Positions 28,097-36,284 are shown, numbered from the stretch's first letter. The stretch: 64,000 nt of DNA from Streptosporangium brasiliense (GCF_030811595.1 NZ_JAUSRB010000002.1:1984001-2048000), one strand, 5' to 3'. Translations and numbers: made by a program. Notes: generated by a model not told the origin, from the letters alone.

Positions 28097-29395
28097 TCAG
28101 CTCCGCGACAGCAGGTCCCGCAGAGCGGCGACCAGACGGTCGACGTGCTCCTCGGTGGTGCCGATCCCGATGGAGGCGCGGACCGCGGAGGCGGTGACGT
28201 CGTCGCAGCCGCCGTCCTTGGCGCCGAGGAGGTGACGGACGAAGGGGTGGGCGCAGAACTTGCCGTCGCGCACGCCGATGCCGTACTCGCCGGACAGGGC
28301 CTCGGCGACCTCGCGGGCGGTGAAGCCGTCCACCACGAAGGAGACGATGCCGACGCGGGGGTGGTCGGGACCCCACAGGGACAGCTCGTGGACACCCTCG
28401 ACGGAGGCCAGGCCGGCGCGGAGGCGGCCGATGAGGCGCTCCTCCTCGCGCAGCAGCGGGCTCCAGCCGGTGGCGCTCAGGGCGTCGCAGGCGGCGGCCA
28501 GGGCGATGGCGCCCAGGACGTTCGGGGTGCCGGCCTCGTGACGGGCCTCGGGGTCGTCGTGCCACTCGGCCCCGTCGCCGTCGACCGAGCGCACCGCGCC
28601 GCCGCCCCGCAGGTACGGCTCCGCCTCCGACAGCCAGTCGGTCCGGCCGACCAGGGCGCCGGTGCCGAAGGGGGCGTAGAGCTTGTGGCCGGAGAAGACC
28701 ACGTAGTCCAGGTCCAGTGCGGTCAGGTTGAGCCGGCGGTGCGGGACGAGCTGGGCGGCGTCGACGAGGATGCGGGCGCCGTGGCGGTGGGCGATGTGGG
28801 CCAGGGCGGCGATCGGCCAGAGCTCGCCGGTGACGTTGGAGGCCGCGGTCACGACCAGCAGCTTGGGGCCGTGGATCCCGGCCAGCGCCTCGTCGGCGGC
28901 GCGGACCGCCTCGCCCGGGAAGGCGGGGGGCGCGAGCCGTACGGCGTCGGCCCAGGGCAGCAGCGAGGCGTGGTGCTCGGTGTCGAAGACCACGGCGGTG
29001 GTCCCCGCCGGAAGGCTGCGGGCCAGCAGGTTGGTCGCGTCGGTGGTGTTCCGGGTGAAGATCACCGAGTCGTCGGGGCGCGCCCCGACGAAGGCGCGGA
29101 CCGTGTGCCGGGCCTGCTCGTAGCGGGCCGTGGTGAGCTGGGAGGCGTACCCGGCACCGCGGTGGACGCTGGAATAGGCCGGGAGCGCGGCGGCGACGGC
29201 GGCGCTCACCGGCTCCAGACAGGGCGCGCTGGCGGCGTAGTCGAGGTTGGCGTAGGGGACGAGCCTGCCGCCCCTGACCGGGACCTGGAGGTCCGAGCCG
29301 AGCACCGCGGGGATCCGCCGGTCCTCGGACGCGCGGGTGGCGGGGACGGTCACGGACGTGGCGGGGGCGGAGGTGAAGATCGTCAGTGCGGACAC
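28097..29395 (-). CDS. Class V aminotransferase, cysteine desulfurase/selenocysteine lyase type, under SAM riboswitch control
   Basis: A 432-residue PLP enzyme. The cofactor lysine lies in VFSGHKLYAPFGTG, with the conserved DTEHHASLLPW and DAAQLVPHRRLN stretches. Near the C terminus there is VRDGKFCAHP, where the Cys could be the sulfur-carrying residue, and KDGGCDDVTASAVRASIGIGTT. It would move sulfur from cysteine or a related amino acid. GTG 29395 has GAGGAG upstream. A SAM-sensing riboswitch precedes it, which links it to sulfur amino-acid balance and not to general Fe-S assembly, since no isc or suf genes are nearby. The substrate is not known. Confidence 0.87.
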   Translation of the reverse strand: MSALTIFTSAPATSVTVPATRASEDRRIPAVLGSDLQVPVRGGRLVPYANLDYAASAPCLEPVSAAVAAALPAYSSVHRGAGYASQLTTARYEQARHTVRAFVGARPDDSVIFTRNTTDATNLLARSLPAGTTAVVFDTEHHASLLPWADAVRLAPPAFPGEAVRAADEALAGIHGPKLLVVTAASNVTGELWPIAALAHIAHRHGARILVDAAQLVPHRRLNLTALDLDYVVFSGHKLYAPFGTGALVGRTDWLSEAEPYLRGGGAVRSVDGDGAEWHDDPEARHEAGTPNVLGAIALAAACDALSATGWSPLLREEERLIGRLRAGLASVEGVHELSLWGPDHPRVGIVSFVVDGFTAREVAEALSGEYGIGVRDGKFCAHPFVRHLLGAKDGGCDDVTASAVRASIGIGTTEEHVDRLVAALRDLLSRS

Positions 29396-29459
29396 GCCAG
29401 AACTCCTCGGAGGTCATCGGACCCCAAGCCGTGGCGTTGGTGCGTGGAGCCCGCGCTTG

Positions 29460-29565
29460 CCCGGCACGCTCCGTGCCGGACCAGGTCCTCACCCGGGGCA
29501 CCCCGCCGCGGACGCGAGGGTTGCCGGCCAGCGAGCCGGGGCTTGTCACTGGCACTCATGACCTA
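29460..29565 (-). ncRNA. SAM riboswitch, SAM-IV type
   Basis: Read on the minus strand from 29563, the RNA starts GGUCAUGAGUGCCAG and contains AAGCCCCGGCU, GCUGGCCGGCAACCCUC and GGGUGCCCCGGGUGA, ending in GACC that pairs with the first GGUC. These are the conserved blocks of the SAM-I/SAM-IV family in the actinomycete SAM-IV form. A second hairpin, CCGGCACG with CGUGCCGG, follows at about 29461-29480. The aminotransferase start is 65 bases further on. SAM should repress the gene; the mechanism is not visible. Confidence 0.9.
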
Positions 29566-29636
29566 CAGGGGAACTATAACCGACTCCTGGCCGGGCTCCG
29601 CAAGTCGTTGAAATGCGCAGTTGTGATCCTTGTTCA

Positions 29637-29664
29637 GGAACTCACGGTGATGCCCAGTCGTCTA
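29637..29664 (+). promoter_or_regulatory. ECF-type promoter of terC
   Basis: GGAACT at 29637-29642 and CGTCTA at 29659-29664 are 16 bp apart, the pattern of envelope-stress ECF sigma factors such as SigE. The transcript would start near 29671, 30 bases before the terC start. An ECF sigma gene lies 1.3 kb downstream, but no link is shown. Confidence 0.5.
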
Positions 29665-29700
29665 GGCAGTGACCCCTGACGCCTGACGGAGGAGTGAACG

Positions 29701-30561
29701 ATGGATTGGGTGACTGATCCCGAGATCTGGATAGGGTTCGTCACCCTTGTCGGCCTGGAGATCGTGCTGGGCATCGACAACATCATCTTCATCTCGATCC
29801 TGGCGGGGAAGCTCCCGCCCGGCCAGCGCGACAAGGCGCGGAAGCTGGGTCTCCTCGCCGCCCTGGTCAGCCGGCTGCTGCTGTTGCTGGCGCTGTCGTG
29901 GGTGGTGAAGCTGACGGCGCCGATGTTCGAGGTCTTCGGCCATCCGATCTCGGGACGCGACCTGATCCTGATCCTCGGCGGCCTCTTCCTGCTGGGCAAG
30001 AGCGTCTTCGAGATGCACGACAGCCTTGAGGGCAAGTCGGGTCACGCCAGCGGCAGGGTCGCCGCCTCCTTCACCGCGGTGATCCTCCAGATCATGGTCC
30101 TGGACATCGTGTTCTCCCTCGACTCGGTGATCACCGCGGTCGGCATGGTCGACGAGCTCGGCGTCATGGTCGCGGCCGTCATCGTCTCGGTCGTCGTGAT
30201 GCTCTTCGCCTCCGGCCCGATCAGCCGTTTCGTGGACAAGCACCCGAGCATCAAGATGCTCGCCCTGTCGTTCCTGGTGCTGATCGGCGTCGTGCTCATC
30301 GCCGAGGGCTTCGAGCAGCACATCTCCAAGGGCTACATCTACTTCGCGATGGCGTTCTCGCTCGTCGTGGAGCTGCTGAACATCCGGATGCGCGGCAAGG
30401 CGGCCAAGGGCGTGCCCGAGGAGGACGGGCCGGTCGAGCTGCACCACCGCTACGAGGCGGACGAGCGGGCCGGGTCCCCGCAGGACCAGGGCGTGCGTGG
30501 ACCGTCGGACCGGGTGGCGGAGCCGGATCCCGATCACGGTGGAGGCTCAGCGGTCAGGTGA
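29701..30561 (+). CDS. terC: TerC-family membrane protein
   Basis: A 286-residue membrane protein with about seven spans. The paired acidic motifs in spans 1 and 5, EIVLGIDNIIFISILAGKLP and VLDIVFSLDSVITAVGM, are the family hallmark and probably bind metal; TerC proteins are linked to tellurite resistance and manganese export to secreted enzymes. The last 45 residues are polar and lie in the cytoplasm. GGAGG stands nine bases before ATG 29701. I looked for a manganese (yybP-ykoY) riboswitch in the leader and found none. Its promoter looks ECF dependent. Confidence 0.9.
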   Translation: MDWVTDPEIWIGFVTLVGLEIVLGIDNIIFISILAGKLPPGQRDKARKLGLLAALVSRLLLLLALSWVVKLTAPMFEVFGHPISGRDLILILGGLFLLGKSVFEMHDSLEGKSGHASGRVAASFTAVILQIMVLDIVFSLDSVITAVGMVDELGVMVAAVIVSVVVMLFASGPISRFVDKHPSIKMLALSFLVLIGVVLIAEGFEQHISKGYIYFAMAFSLVVELLNIRMRGKAAKGVPEEDGPVELHHRYEADERAGSPQDQGVRGPSDRVAEPDPDHGGGSAVR

Positions 30562-30712
30562 CCTCGCCGTGAAAGCGGCCGGCCTGTCGTGGTGCGCGGC
30601 CCGGAGCCGGTCGCCGAGATCGGGGCGCCACCACCCGTCGGCATCGGGGCGCGGGCCCGCGCCTGCCATGGCGTCCCGGAATGTCCGTCGGTTGTTCCTG
30701 GCGGGCGTGTCG

Positions 30713-31039
30713 TCAGCCTGCCGAAGCTCCCGTGCGGTCCGCCGCCGTCCGGCGGAGATCTCCGCCGGTTCCGTCCGTCAGGGTGCACCGGCCGTCCACG
30801 CAGGAGCGTTGGAGACGGCCCATCGAGATCGTCTGCACCAGTCCGATGGCCCAGCAGGTCGGGCAGCCGCGCAGAGCAACCAGGCCGAGCGGCGCCAGCA
30901 GCAGACTGGCCGGTCCGGCCGTCGGGACCAGCGCGACGGCTCCGATCAGGAGACCGAACCCGAGCCCGCCGCGGAGCAGGTGCCGGGAGACGGACCTGCT
31001 GGCGAAGCCCGCGTCGCCGGTCATCTTCGTGCTTCTCAT
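30713..31039 (-). CDS. Small membrane protein in the ECF sigma operon
   Basis: A 108-residue protein with two hydrophobic segments at about residues 25-42 and 44-58, then a CPTC pair in GCPTCWAIGL and two more cysteines in RSCVDGRCTL. The shape resembles YgaP/DUF2892-like membrane domains, with a thiol motif that could sense redox or metal. The ATG overlaps the sigma-factor stop as ATGA, so translation is coupled. It could be the partner or anti-sigma of that factor, but lacks a classical zinc-finger domain. Function unknown. The gap 30562-30712 after terC contains nothing I recognise. Confidence 0.7.
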   Translation of the reverse strand: MRSTKMTGDAGFASRSVSRHLLRGGLGFGLLIGAVALVPTAGPASLLLAPLGLVALRGCPTCWAIGLVQTISMGRLQRSCVDGRCTLTDGTGGDLRRTAADRTGASAG

Positions 31040-31593
31040 TCGATTCCTCCCCAGTTCTGGGTCTGCAGGTCGCCGCGGACGGCGGCCCGGGCGCGGTGCA
31101 GCCGGGATTTCATGGCGGCGCTGCTCAGCCCGAGGGATCTGGCGACGACAGGGCCCGGCAGGCCCTGGACATCACGCATGATCAGCACGAGGCGTTGATC
31201 GGCCGGCAGCGCGGCGATCGCGGTGGCGACCTGGTCGACTTCGAGGCCCCGCAGCACCTCGTCCTCCGCGGAGGAGCAGGATCCGTCAAGGGCCGGTTCG
31301 GCCCGCCACACCAGCGACTGGGCGCGGCGCAGGCATTCGTTGCGCACGATCTGGAACATCCACGAGGCCAGCGCGCCGGACGCCCGCAAGGTGCCGATCT
31401 TGCGGAAGAGGATGATGAGCGCCTCTTGGGCGGCGTCCTCGGCGTCCTGCGGACTCGCGCACAGCGAGAAGGCGAACCGCCGCACGTGCGGGTGGGACCC
31501 GCTGACCAGAGCGGCGATCGACGCCTGGTCTCCCTGCTGCGCCGCCGCGATCAGCTGCCGGCTGGGCCACCGGGATCGGGAGGCCCTAGCCAC
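31036..31593 (-). CDS. ECF-type RNA polymerase sigma factor
   Basis: A 185-residue sigma factor. Region 2 is at about residues 32-97 (VRRFAFSLCASPQDAEDAAQEALIILFRKIGTL, then WMFQIVRNECLRRAQS) and region 4 at about 125-175 (IAALPADQRLVLIMRDVQGLPGPVVARSLGLSSAAMKSRLHRARA). It starts with GTG 31593, overlapping a 30-residue membrane microprotein frame by eight bases, and is itself overlapped by the downstream membrane-protein gene. No zinc-finger anti-sigma gene is present. Tandem boxes upstream of the operon may be its control site. Confidence 0.9.
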   Translation of the reverse strand: MARASRSRWPSRQLIAAAQQGDQASIAALVSGSHPHVRRFAFSLCASPQDAEDAAQEALIILFRKIGTLRASGALASWMFQIVRNECLRRAQSLVWRAEPALDGSCSSAEDEVLRGLEVDQVATAIAALPADQRLVLIMRDVQGLPGPVVARSLGLSSAAMKSRLHRARAAVRGDLQTQNWGGIE

Positions 31594-31678
31594 GGGACCG
31601 GGCCCGCTTGCGGAGGAACGCGACGCTGCACGCGCAGATGAGCACTGCCGCGACAGCGATAACGATCATGGTGGTCAA
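31586..31678 (-). CDS. 30-residue membrane microprotein leading the sigma operon
   Basis: TTG 31678 is preceded by AGGAGG at a good distance and opens a 30-codon frame ending in TAG at 31586. The product is one hydrophobic helix (MIVIAVAAVLICACSVAFLR) with a basic tail, KRARSRG. The frame overlaps the sigma gene by eight bases, which suggests coupled translation. An ATG nine bases further in would also work. The ribosome site and helix make it a likely real gene, though its function is unknown. Confidence 0.6.
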   Translation of the reverse strand: MTTMIVIAVAAVLICACSVAFLRKRARSRG

Positions 31679-31709
31679 GGGAACCTCCTGTCCGTCGACC
31701 GGCCGTGGC

Positions 31710-31743
31710 GCCGGTACGCATATAAGGCCGGTACTCATATAAG
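31710..31743. repeat. 17-bp tandem direct repeat upstream of the sigma operon
   Basis: GCCGGTACGCATATAAG and GCCGGTACTCATATAAG lie head to tail with one mismatch. They end about 30 bases upstream of the microprotein start on the opposite strand, over the expected promoter. This is the layout of an activator or repressor site. Confidence 0.75.
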
Positions 31744-31962
31744 AGGGAGTCTCGGCGGAAAAGGATTCAGCCCGCTTGAGGGTCGATCCCGCGGAGATCC
31801 CCGAAGGTCCGCCGCGAAACACCTCCAGCCGGCCTGCGTCCGCCGCGAAACACCTCCCGACGGCCTGTGCCCGTTGATCCGTTCGGTCTGTCGGAGCTCG
31901 CGTACGGCCGGGCCGGCCGCCTCGTAGCTCACAAGTTTGGCAGCGAACATTACGATGCTTAC

Positions 31963-33162
31963 GTGCGCTTTGATCCTTGGAATCCGGAATTCGTCGCCCA
32001 CCCCTATGACGTCTACGCCGAGCTGAGGCGGGAACGGCCGGTCAGCTTCTTCGAGCCGACCGGCCAGTGGCTGATCGCCCGGCACGCCGACGTCAACGCG
32101 CTGCTGCGCGACCGCCGGCTCGGCCGCTCCTACCTGCACGTCGCCACGCACGCCGAGTTCGGCAGGCCGGACGACCCCGACTTCCAGGACCCGTTCTGGC
32201 GGGTGGTCCGGGCCGGGATGCTCGACGTCGAACCGCCGGTCCACACGCGGCTGCGGCGCCTGGTGTCCAAGGCGTTCACCCCGCGCATGGTGGAGGCGCT
32301 CCGCCCGAAGGTCGCCCGGATCGCCGGGGAACTGGTGGAGGCGTTCGTCGAGCGCGGCGGGGGCGACCTGATCGCCGAGGTGGCCGAGCCGCTGCCGGTG
32401 ACCGTGATCGCCGAGATGCTCGGCGTGCCCGAGGCCGACCGGCACCTGCTGCGGCCCTGGTCGGCCGACATCTGCGGGATGTACGAGCTCAACCCGTCGG
32501 TCGAGGCCCAGCACACCGCGGTGCGCGCGGCCCAGGAGTTCTCCGACTACCTGATCGAGCTGGCCCGCGCCCGCCGGGCCGACCCCGGCGACGACCTGAT
32601 CAGCGCGCTGGCCCTGGTGGCCGACGAGGGCGACAGGCTCACCGAGGAGGAGCTGGTCGGCACCTGCGTGCTGCTGCTCAACGCCGGGCACGAGGCCACC
32701 GTCAACGTCACCGGCAACGGCTGGTGGTCGCTGTTGCGCAACCCGGCCGAGCTGGAACGGCTCCGCGCCGACCACGGCCTGCTGCCCACGGCGATCGAGG
32801 AGCTGATGCGCTGGGACACCCCGCTGCAGATGTTCGAGCGCTGGGTGCTTGAGGACATCACCGTGGGCGGGGTGGACATCCCGCGCGGCACGGAGGTGGC
32901 GCTGCTGTTCGGCTCGGCCAACCGCGACCCCGAGGTGTTCGCCGACCCCGACCGCCTCGACGTGGGCCGGGCGGACAACCCGCACATCTCCTTCGGCGCG
33001 GGCATCCACTTCTGCCTGGGCGCCCCGCTGGCCCGGATCGAGCTGGCCGAGTCGTTCGGCGCGCTGCTGCGCAGGGCCCCGAAGCTGGAGCTCGCCGCCG
33101 AGCCCACCTGGGGGCCGGGCTACATCATCCGCGGACTGACCTCCCTCGACGTGCGGGTCTGA
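31963..33162 (+). CDS. Cytochrome P450
   Basis: A 399-residue soluble P450 of the bacterial class fed by ferredoxin. The oxygen-binding I helix is LLLNAGHEATVNVTGN, the ExxR motif is EELMR, and the haem loop FGAGIHFCLG puts the iron ligand at Cys351. Start choice is difficult: GTG 31963 begins MRFDPWNPEFVAHPYDVY, the normal family N terminus, and a TACGAT -10 box seven bases upstream would give a leaderless mRNA; the frame extends up to 31867. No ferredoxin or biosynthetic genes are adjacent. Substrate unknown. The gap 31744-31962 holds its promoter and a repeat, CGCCGCGAAACACCTCC, at about 31810-31858. Confidence 0.9.
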   Translation: MRFDPWNPEFVAHPYDVYAELRRERPVSFFEPTGQWLIARHADVNALLRDRRLGRSYLHVATHAEFGRPDDPDFQDPFWRVVRAGMLDVEPPVHTRLRRLVSKAFTPRMVEALRPKVARIAGELVEAFVERGGGDLIAEVAEPLPVTVIAEMLGVPEADRHLLRPWSADICGMYELNPSVEAQHTAVRAAQEFSDYLIELARARRADPGDDLISALALVADEGDRLTEEELVGTCVLLLNAGHEATVNVTGNGWWSLLRNPAELERLRADHGLLPTAIEELMRWDTPLQMFERWVLEDITVGGVDIPRGTEVALLFGSANRDPEVFADPDRLDVGRADNPHISFGAGIHFCLGAPLARIELAESFGALLRRAPKLELAAEPTWGPGYIIRGLTSLDVRV

Positions 33163-33169
33163 GCCGTAC

Positions 33170-33198
33170 GGTCGCCCCCGGACCCCTCGGGGGCGACC
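33170..33198. terminator. Hairpin between convergent P450 and secreted-protein genes
   Basis: Perfect 11-bp arms GGTCGCCCCCG and CGGGGGCGACC with a seven-base loop start seven bases after the P450 stop. It may serve both strands. Confidence 0.75.
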
Positions 33199-33229
33199 GA
33201 CCCGGTTCCGACGAGGGCGAGCCGCCGCC

Positions 33230-33841
33230 TCAGCACTCCTTCGCGGCCTGGCAGAGCCGGGGAGTCACCGCTCCGGCATCGGCCAGCAGCCCGCCGAAGT
33301 CGTGCTTGCCGACCTTGCCGTACGCCGTGAACTCGCTGTACAGCAGAACGGAGCTGCCCCGTCGGACCACCACGGCCCGCTCGGCGCCGCCGAGGCTGTC
33401 CGCCGTGACGTCCTGGGCGCTGAAGGTGAACGCCTCGTCACCGAGCTTCGCGATCGGCCGGGTCTTGACGGCCAGCTTCTTCGTGGCGCACGACGCGGCC
33501 CCGGCCCGCACCCCCTTCATGACCTGCTGAGCGGCCTCGGGGCTCGGCATGACGACCAGCTGCTCGGCATAGCGGTAGTCGCTGTCGCCTCTGGCGGTGA
33601 CCGTACGGGAGTCCTCGGCCTTGCGCACACTCGGCCGCTTCCCCGGGCAGTCGGTCAGCAGGGCGAGGGGTTGTGCCCGGTCGCTGACCTTCCAGTTGAA
33701 GACCTTGTTCCGGGCCTCCTTGTGCTCGTACTTCAGGAAGCCCTTGGGGATCTCCCGCGTGGAGGACGCGGAGGCGGGGGCGGCGGCGGCACCGCAGAGG
33801 AGCAGGGCGACGGCGGCACCGGACAGGACAAACTTGATCAT
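33230..33841 (-). CDS. Secreted protein of unknown function
   Basis: A 203-residue exported protein. The signal peptide ends about residue 26 (CGAAAAPASAS). Four cysteines in the mature part (LTDCPGKRP, ASCATKK, RLCQAAKEC) probably form two disulfides. The pattern, with EQLVVMPSPEAAQQVMKGVR and KLGDEAFTFSAQ, resembles the extracellular sensor domains found on PknH and related mycobacterial lipoproteins, but there is no lipobox. ATG 33841 is chosen; a GTG nine bases earlier is also possible. It stands alone. Confidence 0.75.
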   Translation of the reverse strand: MIKFVLSGAAVALLLCGAAAAPASASSTREIPKGFLKYEHKEARNKVFNWKVSDRAQPLALLTDCPGKRPSVRKAEDSRTVTARGDSDYRYAEQLVVMPSPEAAQQVMKGVRAGAASCATKKLAVKTRPIAKLGDEAFTFSAQDVTADSLGGAERAVVVRRGSSVLLYSEFTAYGKVGKHDFGGLLADAGAVTPRLCQAAKEC

Positions 33842-34066
33842 GAAGAACACCGCTTTTCGGTCAGTTGGATGAGCGACATCCCTTTGATGCGATCAAGGAG
33901 CCGGAAGTTCGCCTCTGATCCGGCGGATTTCCGGAGACCGGGTGCCCCCGGGACGCGCCGGCCAGGAGTGCTGTGGCACCACCACACCGGCTCCGACGCG
34001 CTCGGCGTTCTCCTCCAGCGCGTCGGCGGCCACGGCACCGCGCTCCCGAGCGGCGGCCAGGCCTTC

Positions 34067-35038
34067 TCAGAGGCGGGCCTGGGACAGCCAGCCGAAGCCG
34101 CCGAGCCCCTCGGCGGCGATCAGCTCCGCCTCCTGGGAGGCCCTGGCCAGGGCGCGGAGATAGCCGCGCGGGTCGTCGCGGGCGTGCTCGACGGGCGGAC
34201 GGGTCCCGGTGACGCCCAGGGCGCGCAGCGCCTGCCGTTGGGTGGTCAGGGCCGTGGTGACGGCCCCCGCGCGCTCCCCGGCGGCCGCGCAGGCGTCGAG
34301 GGCCACGTGCGCGGTGATGTCGCACGACCCGTCCGGCACGGGTGCGACGGCCGCCCCGTCGCGGTAACCGGCCAGCGTCCCGCACGGCGGGCGGTCGTCC
34401 ACAGGGTGTGCGTAGTCGATCGCGATCGCCCGCCCGCGGGCCAGCCGTACGATCACCGAGGCCCAGGCCTCGTCGCGGGGCCTGCCGATCTCGGCCCGCT
34501 CGCCCGGGGCCCGCATCGGCCACCAGCGGGCCAGCCAGGCCAGGTCGGCCTCCGACGGCCTGTCGCCGAGCCGTTCCGCGCCGGTCGACGGGTCGACCAG
34601 GACCAGCCGGGGCCCGTCCGCGGTCTGCTCGGCGACGTCCACCGGCACGTTGTCCAGCCACTCGTTGGCGATCACGAGGCCGTTGATCCCGTCCGGCACG
34701 GTCCGCGCCCATGCGATCTCCCCGGGCAGCCGGGCGGGCCGGGGGGCCAGGTCCACCCCGGTCACCCGCAGCCGCGGCCGGAGCCCGGGCGGCGCGGCGG
34801 CGAGCACCCCGGCCGCCAGGGTGCCCTCACCGGCGCCGACGTCCACCAGGTCGATCACCGGCGGGCCGCCGAGCGCGTCGTCGAGCGCGACGAGCTCGCA
34901 CAGCACGGCCTCGGCGAAGACGGAGGACGCGCCGACCGAGGTCCGGAAGTGCCCGGAGGGACACTCCCGCAGGTAGAAGCCGTTGTCGCCGTAGAGCGCC
35001 CGCTCCGTCGCGGCGCGCCAGGTGAGCCACACGTCCAC
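34067..35038 (-). CDS. MidA-family SAM-dependent methyltransferase
   Basis: A 323-residue protein with the class I methyltransferase core (IDLVDVGAGEGTLAAGVL near residues 60-80 binds SAM; VIANEWLDNVPVD follows). YGDNGFYLRECPSGHFRTS at the start matches MidA/NDUFAF7-like proteins. In mitochondria that family methylates the 49-kDa complex I subunit; the bacterial targets are unknown. It is therefore worth noting that an orphan 49-kDa homologue is encoded about 6 kb away. GTG 35038 is the likely start; the mRNA may be leaderless. It is divergent from the DUF2520 gene. Confidence 0.8.
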   Translation of the reverse strand: MDVWLTWRAATERALYGDNGFYLRECPSGHFRTSVGASSVFAEAVLCELVALDDALGGPPVIDLVDVGAGEGTLAAGVLAAAPPGLRPRLRVTGVDLAPRPARLPGEIAWARTVPDGINGLVIANEWLDNVPVDVAEQTADGPRLVLVDPSTGAERLGDRPSEADLAWLARWWPMRAPGERAEIGRPRDEAWASVIVRLARGRAIAIDYAHPVDDRPPCGTLAGYRDGAAVAPVPDGSCDITAHVALDACAAAGERAGAVTTALTTQRQALRALGVTGTRPPVEHARDDPRGYLRALARASQEAELIAAEGLGGFGWLSQARL

Positions 35039-35393
35039 AGACGCTACAGCGCCCGGCCACGGGAGGGCCGCCGGACAGCCGGTGGACGGCGGGTCGGATC
35101 TCAGAAGGGCCCGGGACCAGGCGGGCGCGGGTCCTCGGGGAACGGGGTCAGACGGCGTGGGATCAGACGGGTGGGGCCCCTCGGAGGGCGCAGGACAAGG
35201 CGGGTGCGGGTCCTCGGAGCAGGTGCGGATCCCCACGCGGACGCGGGCCCGGACGGGGCGATCCCCAAGCGGGGGCGGGCTCCGGAATCGGGTGCCGCTT
35301 TCGGACACGCGCCTCGGCGTGGTTGCGGTGGCCGGGCCCGTTACGCTGGTCAACTGGGCACGGAGCCCCCATCTGGTCGAAGGACGGGACGTC
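35039..35393. other. Gap between divergent methyltransferase and DUF2520 genes
   Basis: The 355 bases are GC rich, with scattered copies of GCGGGTCCTCGG and GGATCAGACGG. I see no convincing gene, riboswitch or terminator. Confidence 0.5.
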
Positions 35394-36284
35394 ATGGACG
35401 CAGGCGATCGCCCGGCACGGTTGGCCGTCGGAGTGGTCGGAGCCGGCCGGGTCGGCTCGGCACTCGGCGCCGCGCTCGCACAGGCGGGCCATCGAGTCGT
35501 CGCCGCGAGCGGGGTCTCCGACTCCTCCCGGGAACGGGCGGCCGAGCGGCTCGGCCTGACCCTCACCCGCCCGGAGGACGTGGTGGCCGGATCCGACCTC
35601 GTCCTCCTGACGGTCCCCGACGACGTGCTGCCCGACCTGGTCACGGGTCTGGTCGGCACCGGCGCCGACCTGCGGGGCAAGCTGGTGGCCCACACCAGCG
35701 GCGCGTACGGCCTGGCCGTGCTGAACCCGGCGACCAAGGCGGGGGCGCTCCCGCTGGCGCTCCACCCGGTGATGACCTTCACCGGCAAGGACGACGACCT
35801 CCGCCGGCTCGTCGGCATCTCCTACGGTGTCACCGCGCCCGAGATGCTCCGCCCGGTGGCCGAGGCGCTGGTCATCGAGATGGAGGGCGAGCCGGTCTGG
35901 ATCGAGGACGAGGACCGGCCGCTCTACCACGCGGCCCTGGCGGGAGCGGCCAACCACATGGTGACGCTCGTCGCGGAATCCTCCGAGCTGCTGGAGAAGA
36001 TCGGCGTGGAGCAGCCGGGCCGGATGCTCGGCCCGCTGCTGGGCGCCGCCCTGGAGAACGTGCTGCGGCTCGGCATCGGCGGGCTGACCGGCCCGGTGGT
36101 GCGCGGAGACGCCGGGACGGTCCGCAAGCACGTGGACGCGCTGATCCTGGCCGCCCCCGAGGCGGCGGACGCCTACGTGGCCCTCGCTAGGCTCACGGCG
36201 GACCGGGCGCTGGCGGCCGGGCTGCTCAAACCGGAGGCCGCCGAGCGTCTCCTGGACGCTCTGGGAGGCAACATATGGACGTGA
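35394..36284 (+). CDS. Rossmann-like/DUF2520 protein overlapping panC
   Basis: A 296-residue protein with an N-terminal NAD(P)-binding fold (VGVVGAGRVGSALGAALAQAG at about residues 12-32) and a helical C-terminal DUF2520 domain (LYHAALAGAANHMVTLVAESSELL). The shape is that of 6-phosphogluconate dehydrogenase-like reductases, including ketopantoate reductase. The gene overlaps panC by ten bases, so a step in pantothenate synthesis, perhaps ketopantoate reduction, is a reasonable guess, since I see no panE or ilvC here. The guess is unproven. ATG 35394 is used. Confidence 0.85.
   Translation: MDAGDRPARLAVGVVGAGRVGSALGAALAQAGHRVVAASGVSDSSRERAAERLGLTLTRPEDVVAGSDLVLLTVPDDVLPDLVTGLVGTGADLRGKLVAHTSGAYGLAVLNPATKAGALPLALHPVMTFTGKDDDLRRLVGISYGVTAPEMLRPVAEALVIEMEGEPVWIEDEDRPLYHAALAGAANHMVTLVAESSELLEKIGVEQPGRMLGPLLGAALENVLRLGIGGLTGPVVRGDAGTVRKHVDALILAAPEAADAYVALARLTADRALAAGLLKPEAAERLLDALGGNIWT

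Noticed and set aside
29566..29700. Manganese (yybP-ykoY) riboswitch before terC
   Set aside because: The short leader lacks the two conserved internal-loop sequences; an ECF promoter explains it better.
33302..36190. 962-codon plus-strand frame across three real genes
   Set aside because: It crosses the secreted-protein, methyltransferase and DUF2520 genes out of frame, and ends in Arg/Gly-rich nonsense.
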